From Arthrobacter sp. SO5 (GTDB lineage Bacteria; Actinomycetota; Actinomycetes; Actinomycetales; Micrococcaceae), in NCBI RefSeq assembly GCF_020532805.1, contig NZ_MQTQ01000041.1, forward strand, positions 82,283 through 146,282: a DNA stretch of 64,000 nucleotides. Direction: 5' to 3'. The notes beneath the pieces were generated by a model, which ran no database searches, had not been told where the DNA came from, and was given only the letters and a program-made list of their open reading frames with translations. Shown here piece after piece: positions 40,548 to 50,148 of the stretch. The stretch's first letter is position 1; each line of letters opens with the position of its first letter. The position numbers and the translations under genes were made by a program.

Positions 40548-42077
40548 TTGTTGCTGAAGCGTTGGAAGGCGGCCTCGCTCCGCTCGCAGCTGGTCGCCAT
40601 CATGACGGCGCTGATGCTGGTGGCGCTCACCGCCACGGGCGCCGGAACGCTGACGCTGCTGCACAGCTACCTCCAGGGCCAGGTGGATGACAAACTCAAG
40701 GCGGCGGTCGATTCGGTGGTCCGCCAGCAGTCGTTCAGCCAGCTGCAGGACCAGAACCAGAGCATCCCCACGGACTATTCCCTGATGCTCCTGCCCCAGG
40801 GGCAGTCCGCCATCCCCTTCGGCGGTGACAAGGAACTGCACCCGGCCATCAGCAGCATGAGCGCTGCGGAAGCCAAGGACCGCGCACAGGTACCGTTCCA
40901 GGTCCGCGGGACGGACGGACGCAACTGGCGGGTGGTTGCCCTGAGCGTCGTCGACAACAGCCAGCGCAGCTCCGTCGTGGTGATCGGGCTGCCGCTCTGG
41001 CCAGTGGATTCCGTGATGGAACACGCCGTGCTGGTGGTGGTGGGTGTGGGCCTGCTGACACTCGTGCTGGCCTTCTTCATCGCCACGTGGAGCATCTCCA
41101 GGTCCTTCCGGCCGCTGGCCCGGGTGGAGAAGACCGCGGCGGCCATTGCCGCCGGCGACCTCTCGAGGCGCGTCAAGATCGAAAACCCCGGCACGGAGGT
41201 AGGCCGGCTGGGCAGCTCGCTCAACGCCATGCTGGCGCACATCGAAACAGCCTTCGCCGCCCGGATGGCGTCCGAGGCACGGATGCGCCGCTTCGCCGCC
41301 GACGCCTCCCATGAACTGCGCACCCCGCTGGTGACCATCCGTGGCTTCTCCGAGTTGTACCGGCAAGGCGCACTGTCCACCCCGGAGGACGTCGCCACCG
41401 CCATGGGGCGGATCGAAAGCGAAGCCAAACGGATGGGCTCCATGGTGGAGGACCTGCTGCTGCTTGCCCGGATCGACGAACAGCGTCCGCTGCAGCAACA
41501 ACCCGCCGATCTGCTGCTGATTGCCAACGACGCGGTGGTGGACACGCAGGCCAGCGACCAGGGCCGCGCCATCGTACTCACCGGGCTCGACGGCGGCCCC
41601 GCCGCACCGGCGCCGGTCCTCGGCGACGAGGCCAAGCTTCGCCAAGTGGTGGGCAACCTCGTGGGCAACGCCCTGCGCTACACCCCCGGAGGCACGCCGA
41701 TTGAACTGGCGGTCGGCGTCCGTGCCGGCGAGGACGGCGCCAGGTACTCGGTCATCGAGGTCCGCGACCACGGCCCCGGCGTCCCGGACGAGGAAGCCGC
41801 CCGGATCTTCGAGCGCTTCTACCGTTCGGACACGTCGCGGACCAGGGAAACGGGCGGCAGCGGGCTGGGGCTGGCGATCGTGGCGGCCATTGTCGGCTCC
41901 CACTCCGGCACCGTCCGGGTCGAGGAGACCGACGGCGGCGGCGCCACGCTAGTGGTCAGCCTTCCGTTCCTGGACGAGTCAACCGCGGACCGTCCCGGAG
42001 ACGGCCTCCAGGACACTGTCGATGACAGCGCGGCCGACGCCGTCCCCGACGCTGCCCGTGATGCCGCCGACCGTTAG
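40548..42077 (+). CDS. Sensor histidine kinase
   Basis: A 509-residue membrane kinase. Helix one (about 15-40) and helix two (about 165-185) bracket an extracytoplasmic sensor domain; then a HAMP domain (SFRPLARVEKTAAAIAAGDLSRRV), H-box ASHELRTPL with the phospho-His, N-box NALRYTPGG, G1 DHGPGVPDE and G2 GGSGLGLAI. The acidic tail (after residue 475) is an unusual Asp/Ala-rich extension. TTG start, two bases after the response-regulator stop. Confidence 0.92.
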   Translation: MLLKRWKAASLRSQLVAIMTALMLVALTATGAGTLTLLHSYLQGQVDDKLKAAVDSVVRQQSFSQLQDQNQSIPTDYSLMLLPQGQSAIPFGGDKELHPAISSMSAAEAKDRAQVPFQVRGTDGRNWRVVALSVVDNSQRSSVVVIGLPLWPVDSVMEHAVLVVVGVGLLTLVLAFFIATWSISRSFRPLARVEKTAAAIAAGDLSRRVKIENPGTEVGRLGSSLNAMLAHIETAFAARMASEARMRRFAADASHELRTPLVTIRGFSELYRQGALSTPEDVATAMGRIESEAKRMGSMVEDLLLLARIDEQRPLQQQPADLLLIANDAVVDTQASDQGRAIVLTGLDGGPAAPAPVLGDEAKLRQVVGNLVGNALRYTPGGTPIELAVGVRAGEDGARYSVIEVRDHGPGVPDEEAARIFERFYRSDTSRTRETGGSGLGLAIVAAIVGSHSGTVRVEETDGGGATLVVSLPFLDESTADRPGDGLQDTVDDSAADAVPDAARDAADR

Positions 42078-42217
42078 CCGGCCGGTCCGTCCCGGCGGCG
42101 CCGTCTGAAGGCTTTTCCACATAGCCCACGTGGCCCCGCCGCGTGCTGCGGCAGCCTGCCTAGGCTCGAGGGGTCCGGACAGCCCGGGCGGGTCACTCCC
42201 TCGAGAGGCAATCTTCC

Positions 42218-42505
42218 ATGAGCATTATCTCCGTCGACACGGAACTCCTCCAGCTCAAGTCAGCCAACGTCAAAGCCACGGTCGACCGGATCAGCGCTGA
42301 CGTCCAGATGATGAAGCGCGGCCTGGACGAACTGCAGTCCACGTGGCGCGGCTCGGCCGCCACGAACTTCCAGGCGCTCGTCGCCGAGTGGACCCTGACG
42401 CAAGGCAAGGTCGAGGCGTCCCTGGCCTCCATCAACCTGGCGCTCAACTCCGCTGCGGCCAGCTACGCGCAGGCCGAACTGAACAACACCCAGCGTTTCA
42501 GCTAG
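42218..42505 (+). CDS. WXG100-family (ESAT-6-like) secreted protein
   Basis: A 95-residue helical hairpin protein with W-R-G at residues 43-45 (STWRGSA) between two helices, and YAQAE near the C-terminus, matching the YxxxD/E export signal. Such proteins are dimeric ESX/type VII substrates. GAGAGG precedes the ATG. No EccC, EccD or other ESX gene is in the window, so it is an orphan substrate here. Confidence 0.85.
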   Translation: MSIISVDTELLQLKSANVKATVDRISADVQMMKRGLDELQSTWRGSAATNFQALVAEWTLTQGKVEASLASINLALNSAAASYAQAELNNTQRFS

Positions 42506-42532
42506 GCGGCCCTCGGCGGCCCGCTGCGTCAA

Positions 42533-43504
42533 TCAGGCTTCGGGGGTGCCCTGGTGGAAGCGGAGCCGCCATTGCGCGCCGTCGTGGACCCATAGGGAGC
42601 TACGGAGTGACGTTCCGGTGCGTGCGTAGCTGCGGTAGGTCAGCAGAACGGTACCTTCGCCCACCCGTTCCGCCCCCAGCAGCTCCAGCTCGGTGGGCGC
42701 GCCCGGGCCCTCTTCCAGCGCCATCATCATGGCGTCGCGGGTCCAGATCCGGCCCGAGCTGCCGATTTCGGTGAAGTCCGGGTGCAACAGAACGCCGGTG
42801 CGTCCCGTGTCGGCCCTGGTTTCCGGGCGCAGCAGCTCGCGCTCGAGTGCTTCAACAATCGCTTCCGGGCTGGAATCCGTGCCGGGCGCCGGCGTCGGGT
42901 CCTCCTCCAGCTCACTGAAAAGGTCGGGCTCATCGAACATTCCGGGTCCCCCGAACAGTCCCTGCTGGGCCGCGGGGACCGGGGAGGGCTGCGGCACCGG
43001 GGGTGCGGCCCCCGCCGCAGGGGGCTCACCTTCCGCCTCGGCACCGAAACCGGGGCCCTGGCGGACGGCAACACGCTGCTGGTAGGCCGTGGCCGCGGCC
43101 CGGGCGCGGTCATCGGCCGCCTCGTTCAGGTCATGCCCGGCGTGGCCGCGCACCCACTCGAAGGTGTACTTGCGCCCGGCCAGTTCCCGGTCGATGTCCT
43201 TGAGCAGCTCCACGTTCATCACGGGCTTGCCGTCGGACTTGCGCCACCCCTTCCGCTTCCAGCCAGGCATCCACTTGGTCACCGAGTTGATGACGTACTG
43301 GCTGTCACAGAGGATGTGCAGCTCCTCCCCGGCGAGGTGCTTGGTGGACCGGAACAGGTCCAGGACGGCCATCAGCTCGCCCTGGTTGTTGGTGCCGTGC
43401 GGCCATCCTCCGGCGCGCCAGCAGTCCTCGTCCACGTACCAGGCCCATCCGGCCGGACCGGGATTTCCTAAAGCCGAACCGTCGGCTGCTGCTGTAATCG
43501 TCAC
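42533..43504 (-). CDS. Ribonuclease HI fused to a DUF4440-like domain
   Basis: A 323-residue fusion. Residues 1-145 are an RNase H1 domain with the four metal acidic residues Asp8, Glu43, Asp67, Asp131 and catalytic His121, so it should cut RNA in RNA-DNA hybrids. A Pro/Gly/Glu-rich linker (about 150-215) follows. The C-terminal domain (about 215-323, EAIVEALERELLRPETRADTGRTGVLLHPDFTEIGSSGRIW) is of DUF4440/SnoaL type and probably binds a small ligand. GTG start. The fusion is unusual outside this group of actinobacteria. Confidence 0.85.
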   Translation of the reverse strand: MTITAAADGSALGNPGPAGWAWYVDEDCWRAGGWPHGTNNQGELMAVLDLFRSTKHLAGEELHILCDSQYVINSVTKWMPGWKRKGWRKSDGKPVMNVELLKDIDRELAGRKYTFEWVRGHAGHDLNEAADDRARAAATAYQQRVAVRQGPGFGAEAEGEPPAAGAAPPVPQPSPVPAAQQGLFGGPGMFDEPDLFSELEEDPTPAPGTDSSPEAIVEALERELLRPETRADTGRTGVLLHPDFTEIGSSGRIWTRDAMMMALEEGPGAPTELELLGAERVGEGTVLLTYRSYARTGTSLRSSLWVHDGAQWRLRFHQGTPEA

Positions 43505-43580
43505 TGCACTATCCTGCCAGACTGCTGAGCCACAATAGCCGGCCGGCGAAGGCCGGCCCGCACCGGCCTCCGGTTAACGC

Positions 43581-43616
43581 CGACGGCGGCCCCACCCGAA
43601 GGTGGGACCGCCGTCG
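43581..43616 (-). terminator. Terminator of groEL
   Basis: On the minus strand CGACGGCGGUCCCACC pairs with GGUGGGGCCGCCGUCG around a UUCG tetraloop (one U-G wobble), 37 bases past the groEL stop. The fit is better on the minus strand than on the plus strand. Confidence 0.8.
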
Positions 43617-43652
43617 TCGAACGATGCGTTCAGGTGGCCGGGAGCCGGGTGG

Positions 43653-45398
<1,746 letters not shown>

Positions 45399-45472
45399 TC
45401 ACCACAGCCAGGTATTTCTCTCGCTCCCGGACCGGCTGCTTCACTTCGCGGCCGGGCGAACCGGGCGTCGTT

Positions 45473-45499
45473 TTAGCAGTCAATACGCGGGAGTGCTAA
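45473..45499. promoter_or_regulatory. CIRCE operator (copy 1) upstream of groEL
   Basis: TTAGCAGTC, nine bases, GAGTGCTAA: one mismatch to the consensus TTAGCACTC-N9-GAGTGCTAA bound by HrcA. It lies 183 bases upstream of the groEL start; the leader 45291-45606 holds no other gene. Confidence 0.85.
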
Positions 45500-45507
45500 G
45501 TCAATAA

Positions 45508-45534
45508 TTAGCACTCCCCCGGGGAGAGTGCAAG
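45508..45534. promoter_or_regulatory. CIRCE operator (copy 2) upstream of groEL
   Basis: TTAGCACTC, nine bases, GAGTGCAAG: a second CIRCE with a perfect left arm and two differences in the right arm. It is separated from copy 1 by eight bases, so the sites start 35 bp apart. Confidence 0.82.
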
Positions 45535-45606
45535 CAGTGGGCGTGCCGGATGGCTAGGTATCTGCGCCACGGCGGGCAGCGCGGGGCCACAATTCGCTAC
45601 GGGCGA

Positions 45607-46953
45607 TTAACTCCCCTTACGGCTTGCTGTTTCGCTTCCGCTCATGGTGGCCAGGTTCTCTGGTCCATAGGTGTAGACAACGTAGTTCGCGGAGGTGACG
45701 TCTCCGTTGGAGTCGAAGCTGATCCGCCCGGATTCGCCGTCGTAATCCGGTCGCTTGCCGGCGCGGAGCGCATCGCTGCATTCCTTGTAGCTCGTGCACA
45801 CGGCGGCCTCCCCGGCGGGCAGGGCGCCGCCGGACACGGGGGCCGTACCGCCGGAGACGGCGATCAGCTTCGACGCGATGGACGTGCCGGCGTCGTCCTG
45901 GGCCGCGGCGGCCGCAACAGCGGCCAGGTTGACGGCGTCGTACGTCTCGGCGGCGAACGCCATGTCCTTCAGCCCGGGATCGACCGACACCAGCTCACCC
46001 TGGAAGTGCGCGGAGGCGAAGATCCCGGGAAGGATCCCCCTCGCGCCGTCCAGCGCCCGGGAACCGAGGCCGGACCCGTACTGGTTGATGGCGCCATCGC
46101 TGAGGATCAGCTTTTTCCCGGCCAGGCCGACGTTGTTCAGTTCGGCAATGGCCCCCTGCGCACCGTCCCGGGAAACCAGGACGACGGCGTCGGGACCCGC
46201 GGCCTCGGCGGCGGCAGCGGCCTGCTGGGCCTGTCCCGGCGTGAATTCGGCGACTGTTACCGGGCCGAGCCCGGCCTGCTTGGCGGCGGCGGAGACGGCA
46301 GCGGAGACGTCCTTGCCGTAGCTGCCTTCCTCGAACACGACGGCGATCGCTGACGCGCCGCCGTCCTTCGCGAGCTTGACGAGCACGGGGGCCTGCGCGA
46401 TGTCAGCGGCCGAGGTGCGGAAATAGTAGCCGTTGCTCTTGTAGCTGCTGAGCCCGCTGGCCGAGTTCGCGGGGGAAATCAGGGCGATCCTGGCGTTGGA
46501 GAGCACGTCGATGGCGCCGGGCGCCCGGCTGGAATCGGTCGGGCCGATCACAACGTCCGCCTTGGCCGCCACCAGCTCCTTGGCCTGGGCCGCCGTGTCC
46601 GCGCCGATTCGTGCCGGGAGCAGCTCCACCGGCTTGCCCTTGTGGCCGCCCGCGGCGTTGATCTCCTTGACGGCGAGTTTCGCCGCGGCCAGCTGGGGCG
46701 CGTTGAGGAAGTTTTGCTGGCCCGTGTTGTCCAGGATCAGCCCGATCCTCAGGGTGCCGTCTCCGCTGGCATCGGCCGGCCCCACGCGGGCGCCGCCGGC
46801 CGGGCCCCCGCAGGCCGTCAGGGCAAGCACAGCCGCAGCGGCCGAGGCGGCCGCAGCCGCGGTGCGGCGGAGGCGCGGCGCACGGGAGCCGGCGTTGCCG
46901 GACGCGGCGTCCGGGGACGGGTGCGGGCTGCGCTCAGCAGCGGGACGTGACAC
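45607..46953 (-). CDS. Branched-chain amino-acid-type ABC binding lipoprotein
   Basis: A 448-residue lipoprotein with a basic N-terminal region and lipobox LTAC, then a type I periplasmic-binding fold of LivJ type (TLRIGLILDNTGQQNF..., AAKLAVKEINAAGG, DVVIGPTDSS, LISPANSASGL, VVFEEGSYGKD). It would capture an amino acid or related ligand. GTG 46953 is used because it overlaps the cspA stop (TAGTG), so the two are coupled. No LivHMGF permease genes are nearby. The long Arg-rich frame upstream of this start is the antisense-like part of cspA. Confidence 0.82.
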   Translation of the reverse strand: MSRPAAERSPHPSPDAASGNAGSRAPRLRRTAAAAASAAAAVLALTACGGPAGGARVGPADASGDGTLRIGLILDNTGQQNFLNAPQLAAAKLAVKEINAAGGHKGKPVELLPARIGADTAAQAKELVAAKADVVIGPTDSSRAPGAIDVLSNARIALISPANSASGLSSYKSNGYYFRTSAADIAQAPVLVKLAKDGGASAIAVVFEEGSYGKDVSAAVSAAAKQAGLGPVTVAEFTPGQAQQAAAAAEAAGPDAVVLVSRDGAQGAIAELNNVGLAGKKLILSDGAINQYGSGLGSRALDGARGILPGIFASAHFQGELVSVDPGLKDMAFAAETYDAVNLAAVAAAAAQDDAGTSIASKLIAVSGGTAPVSGGALPAGEAAVCTSYKECSDALRAGKRPDYDGESGRISFDSNGDVTSANYVVYTYGPENLATMSGSETASRKGS

Positions 46954-47156
46954 TACGCTGGCCGGACGCTTTCGGCCTGCGGGCCCTTCTCGCCCTCGCC
47001 GATTTCCAGCTCCACGCGCTGGCCCTCGTCGAGTGCGCGGTAGCCCTCCCCCGCGATCGCGGACCAGTGCACGAAGACGTCGGCCCCGGAGCTGTCCACC
47101 GTGATGAAACCGTAGCCCTTTTCGGCGTTGAACCATTTGACGGTTCCCAATGCCAT
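46953..47156 (-). CDS. Cold-shock protein CspA family
   Basis: A 67-residue cold-shock domain, complete: [33 protein letters not shown] has RNP1 KGYGFI and RNP2 VFVHW. It binds single-stranded RNA or DNA and eases translation in the cold. ATG 47156 is the natural start. Its stop codon overlaps the start of the binding-lipoprotein gene, an odd functional pairing. Confidence 0.92.
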   Translation of the reverse strand: MALGTVKWFNAEKGYGFITVDSSGADVFVHWSAIAGEGYRALDEGQRVELEIGEGEKGPQAESVRPA

Positions 47157-47315
47157 GCTGTCCACGCTTTCAGTTTGCTGGCGAACGGCCCACCACACTG
47201 TGCGCCGCGGAATGCGATAAGAAGTCCGAAAATACTGTACCCGCAGCATCGGGCCGGAGTGCAGGCCGCGTGCCGGGGCCGCGGCTAATAGTTATTCAGG
47301 CGTAACCGGAAACGG

Positions 47316-47942
47316 CTACTGGAAGCCGGGGCCAAGCACCACAACAAGCGGCATCTTGAACTCGGCGGACTCCACCATCGCCGGGATACCGAGCAGCGAG
47401 CCGAGGGCCTCGGCGTTGCCCTTCTGCGCAGCGCTGCTGTAGAAGATCACGGAGGCCTGCTGGCGAACGCCACCCCAGTTTCCAGTCGGGCCGAGGTTCC
47501 AGCCTGCCGTGGTCACCGTTCCGCCCACGCGGCCCGCAAGTCCCGCTGTGGTGGTGCCGTTGTAAATCGCGACAGGCTGGGTTTTGTCGACGGCGGCGGC
47601 GGCCGGCTTGGGCGTGCCCGACGGCGTTGCGGCGGCGGAGGGCACCTCGCTCGGCGCGGGGCTGGCCGGCGCGGGGCTGGCCGGGGCGGCGCTGGCCGGG
47701 GCGGACGATGCGGTGGCGCTGCTGCCCTGGCCGGCCGAGACGGCCGCGGTGGTTCCGGCGGGCGTCGTGCCCAGCTTCGGCATGATCAGGAAGGCCACCA
47801 GCCCCACGGCCAGTGCCGCGGCACCGGCGGCCAGGACGGGGCCCAGACGGCGGCGGCGGGATTCGGCGACCGTCCGGTGGACACCCTGCCGTGTGGAGGT
47901 TTCAGGGACCCGATCAAATTCATCCCGAGCGTATTTGGTCAT
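47316..47942 (-). CDS. LytR C-terminal-domain membrane protein
   Basis: A 208-residue protein with a cytoplasmic basic N-terminus, one membrane helix (about 35-55, LGPVLAAGAAALAVGLVAFLIM), an Ala/Pro/Ser-rich extracellular linker (60-115) and a LytR_C domain (about 120-208, QPVAIYNGTTTAGLAGRVGGTVTTAGW). LytR_C domains accompany wall-polymer ligases; no LCP catalytic domain is fused here. It lies downstream of the DUF3263 gene on the same strand. Confidence 0.82.
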   Translation of the reverse strand: MTKYARDEFDRVPETSTRQGVHRTVAESRRRRLGPVLAAGAAALAVGLVAFLIMPKLGTTPAGTTAAVSAGQGSSATASSAPASAAPASPAPASPAPSEVPSAAATPSGTPKPAAAAVDKTQPVAIYNGTTTAGLAGRVGGTVTTAGWNLGPTGNWGGVRQQASVIFYSSAAQKGNAEALGSLLGIPAMVESAEFKMPLVVVLGPGFQ

Positions 47943-48024
47943 GGTAAAAAAGACGTCCTTGCTGATTTCTTACGAATTTCCCAAGGCCGGTCTGTGCGCA
48001 GGAAGATGCGCTACGGCCATGGTT

Positions 48025-48342
48025 TTACGCGTCTGTTCCCAACCGGCGAGCAGTGCGCGCGCGTTGGCGTGACGTACGTAGTCTACGCAATCTCTTGACC
48101 AACATGGGATCGTGGGCCAGCGCATCATCGGTGTCGATGAGCGCGTTCAGGATCTGGTAGTAGTGCGTGGCGGACAGGTCGAAGAGCTCCCGAATGGCCT
48201 GTTCCTTGGCCCCGGCGTACTTCCACCACTGCCGTTCCAGAGCCAGCATCTGCTGGTCCCGGCTGCTCAGCGCCGACTCATTGCCGGTCTCCGCGGCGGC
48301 TGCGTCCGCCGTCGAAGGATGCTCTTGCGCTTGTTCGGCCAC
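48025..48342 (-). CDS. DUF3263 family protein
   Basis: A 105-residue protein with the conserved actinobacterial core (LSSRDQQMLALERQWWKYAGAKEQAIRELFDLSATHYYQILNALIDTDDALAHDPMLVKRLRRLR). The layout is helix-turn-helix-like, so DNA binding is likely. GTG start. It is divergent from ung and upstream of the LytR_C gene, a common actinobacterial pairing. Confidence 0.88.
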   Translation of the reverse strand: MAEQAQEHPSTADAAAAETGNESALSSRDQQMLALERQWWKYAGAKEQAIRELFDLSATHYYQILNALIDTDDALAHDPMLVKRLRRLRTSRQRARTARRLGTDA

Positions 48343-48433
48343 GACACACTCCCTGGCTGGCTCCGATAAGAATCTCCCCCATGTTACGGGCGAATAACAG
48401 GCTTGTCATTTGGGACCCTGCGAGAATGGAGCC

Positions 48434-49204
48434 GTGTTTGATTCCGAGGCGTTGTTCGAACTGGAGCCCGCAGCGGCTGAACCGGTGGGCTTTGCCGGGC
48501 TGGCCCGGCTCCCCCTCAGCGAGCTCGTGGCGCCGGACTGGGCTGAGGCGCTTGCCGGGGTCGATGCGCAGCTGCGGGGCGTGCTGGAGTTCCTGGCGGG
48601 CGAGGTCGCCGGAGGGCATGAGGTGCTGCCTTCCCCGTCGAACGTGTTGCGCGCGTTCCGGCAACCACTGGCGGGCGTCCGGATCCTGGTCGTTGGCCAG
48701 GACCCCTACCCGACGCCCGGGCACGCGATCGGACTGTCCTTCGCGGTGGACGGCGCAACCCGCCCCATTCCCCGCAGCCTCGCCAATATCTACAAAGAGC
48801 TCGACGCCGACCTCGGACTGCCGCCGCGGGTCCATGGGGACCTGAGCCGCTGGGCGGACCAGGGAGTCCTGCTCCTGAACAGGGTCCTCAGCGTCCGCGC
48901 CGGCGCTGCCGGCTCGCACCGGAACAGGGGGTGGGAGGCGATCACGGCGGCGGCCATCACCGCCGTCGCGAACCGTCGTGCCGCGGACGGGGCACCGGCG
49001 CCGCTTGTCGCGATCCTCTGGGGCAAAGACGCGGGGTCCGTCACGCCGCTGCTGGGGGCTGCGCCGGTGATCGCCAGCGCCCACCCCAGCCCCCTGTCGG
49101 CCTCGCGGGGATTTTTCGGTTCCCGGCCCTTCAGCCGCGCCAACGGCCTGCTCCAGGAACAAGGTGGCGGTGAAGTGGACTGGGAACTCCCGCCGCTTCC
49201 CTGA
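48434..49204 (+). CDS. ung: Uracil-DNA glycosylase
   Basis: A 256-residue family-1 glycosylase: GQDPYP (water-activating Asp), the uracil-binding block [14 protein letters not shown] and [11 protein letters not shown] (His and leucine wedge). It removes uracil from DNA to start base-excision repair. The N-terminus is longer than in E. coli (extra about 25 residues). Start GTG 48434 has GGAG only two bases away; a TTG at 48410 in frame is the alternative. Confidence 0.93.
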   Translation: MFDSEALFELEPAAAEPVGFAGLARLPLSELVAPDWAEALAGVDAQLRGVLEFLAGEVAGGHEVLPSPSNVLRAFRQPLAGVRILVVGQDPYPTPGHAIGLSFAVDGATRPIPRSLANIYKELDADLGLPPRVHGDLSRWADQGVLLLNRVLSVRAGAAGSHRNRGWEAITAAAITAVANRRAADGAPAPLVAILWGKDAGSVTPLLGAAPVIASAHPSPLSASRGFFGSRPFSRANGLLQEQGGGEVDWELPPLP

Positions 49205-49282
49205 CGGGCTGGCCGTCGGGTGGTTGCTGCCGGGCTTGCCGGCCGGGACCGGCCGTCAGGCTTCTTCGTTAGGCTTGTCCCC

Positions 49283-50122
49283 ATGACTTCAGTCCCCGCC
49301 ACCACCTCGGCCTCCCGGAAATCGCGTCCGCAGACGAACCTCGCGGTCCTGCGGCGCGAGCAGCTCTCACCGCACATGGTCCGGATCGTGGCGGGCGGCC
49401 CGGGCTTTGCCGAGTTCGTCAATAACGGGTTCGTGGACCGGTACGTCAAGATTGTGTTCCCGCAGCCCGGCGTCGACTACCCGCAGCCGCTGGACCTCTG
49501 GGAAGTGCGGGACTCCATGCCGCGCGATCAGTGGCCGCACACCCGGACTTACACCGTCCGCTGGGTGGATGAGGCCGCCGGCGAACTCGCCATTGATTTT
49601 GTCATCCATGGCGAAGATGGCCTCGCGGGGCCCTGGGCGGCCTCGGCCGAACCCGGGGACACCCTCATCTTCACCGGCCCGGGCGGCGGCTACAACCCGG
49701 ACCCGGCGGCGGACTGGCACCTTTTCGCGGGCGACGAATCCGCGCTGCCGGCCATCGGGGCCGCGATCGAATACCTGCCCGAAGACGCGCGCGGCCTCGC
49801 CTTCCTGGAGGTGGACAGCGCGGCCGACATCCAGGCCATCGCCGCTCCCGCCGGCGTCGAACTACGCTGGCTCCAGCGTGACGGCGTCCCGGCCGGGGCC
49901 GCCGAACTGTTAGTCAGCGCCGTCCGCGACGCCGCCTGGCCCGAGGGCCGGGTCCAGGTCTTCGCCCACGGGGAGCGCGGCTCCATGAAAGGCCTCCGCG
50001 ATGTCCTGTTCACAGAGCGCGGACTCGAACGTGGACAGGTCTCACTGTCCGGCTATTGGGCCCGGGGCAGGGTCGAGGACGATTTCCAGGCCGAGAAGAA
50101 GCTGCCGATAGGCAAGATCTAA
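49283..50122 (+). CDS. Siderophore-interacting FAD protein
   Basis: A 279-residue flavoprotein of the ViuB/SIP type: an FAD-binding domain with RTYTVRWVDEAAGELAIDFVIHG (RxYTxR) and DTLIFTGPGGGYNP, and a C-terminal SIP domain (GDESALPAIGAAIEYLPE, FAHGERGSMKGLRDVLF, GYWARGRVEDDF). It uses NAD(P)H or ferredoxin electrons to reduce ferric siderophores and release iron. ATG 49283 fits the family start. No siderophore transporter is adjacent; an IdeR-type repressor lies at 29.5 kb. Confidence 0.92.
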   Translation: MTSVPATTSASRKSRPQTNLAVLRREQLSPHMVRIVAGGPGFAEFVNNGFVDRYVKIVFPQPGVDYPQPLDLWEVRDSMPRDQWPHTRTYTVRWVDEAAGELAIDFVIHGEDGLAGPWAASAEPGDTLIFTGPGGGYNPDPAADWHLFAGDESALPAIGAAIEYLPEDARGLAFLEVDSAADIQAIAAPAGVELRWLQRDGVPAGAAELLVSAVRDAAWPEGRVQVFAHGERGSMKGLRDVLFTERGLERGQVSLSGYWARGRVEDDFQAEKKLPIGKI

Positions 50123-50148
50123 GGGCGCACGACGGCGCCGGCCAGGCG

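Noticed and set aside
45491-45516. Single inverted repeat GAGTGCTAA-N8-TTAGCACTC upstream of groEL
   Set aside because: Arm order and spacing are wrong for CIRCE; it is formed by the facing arms of two correctly spaced CIRCE sites.
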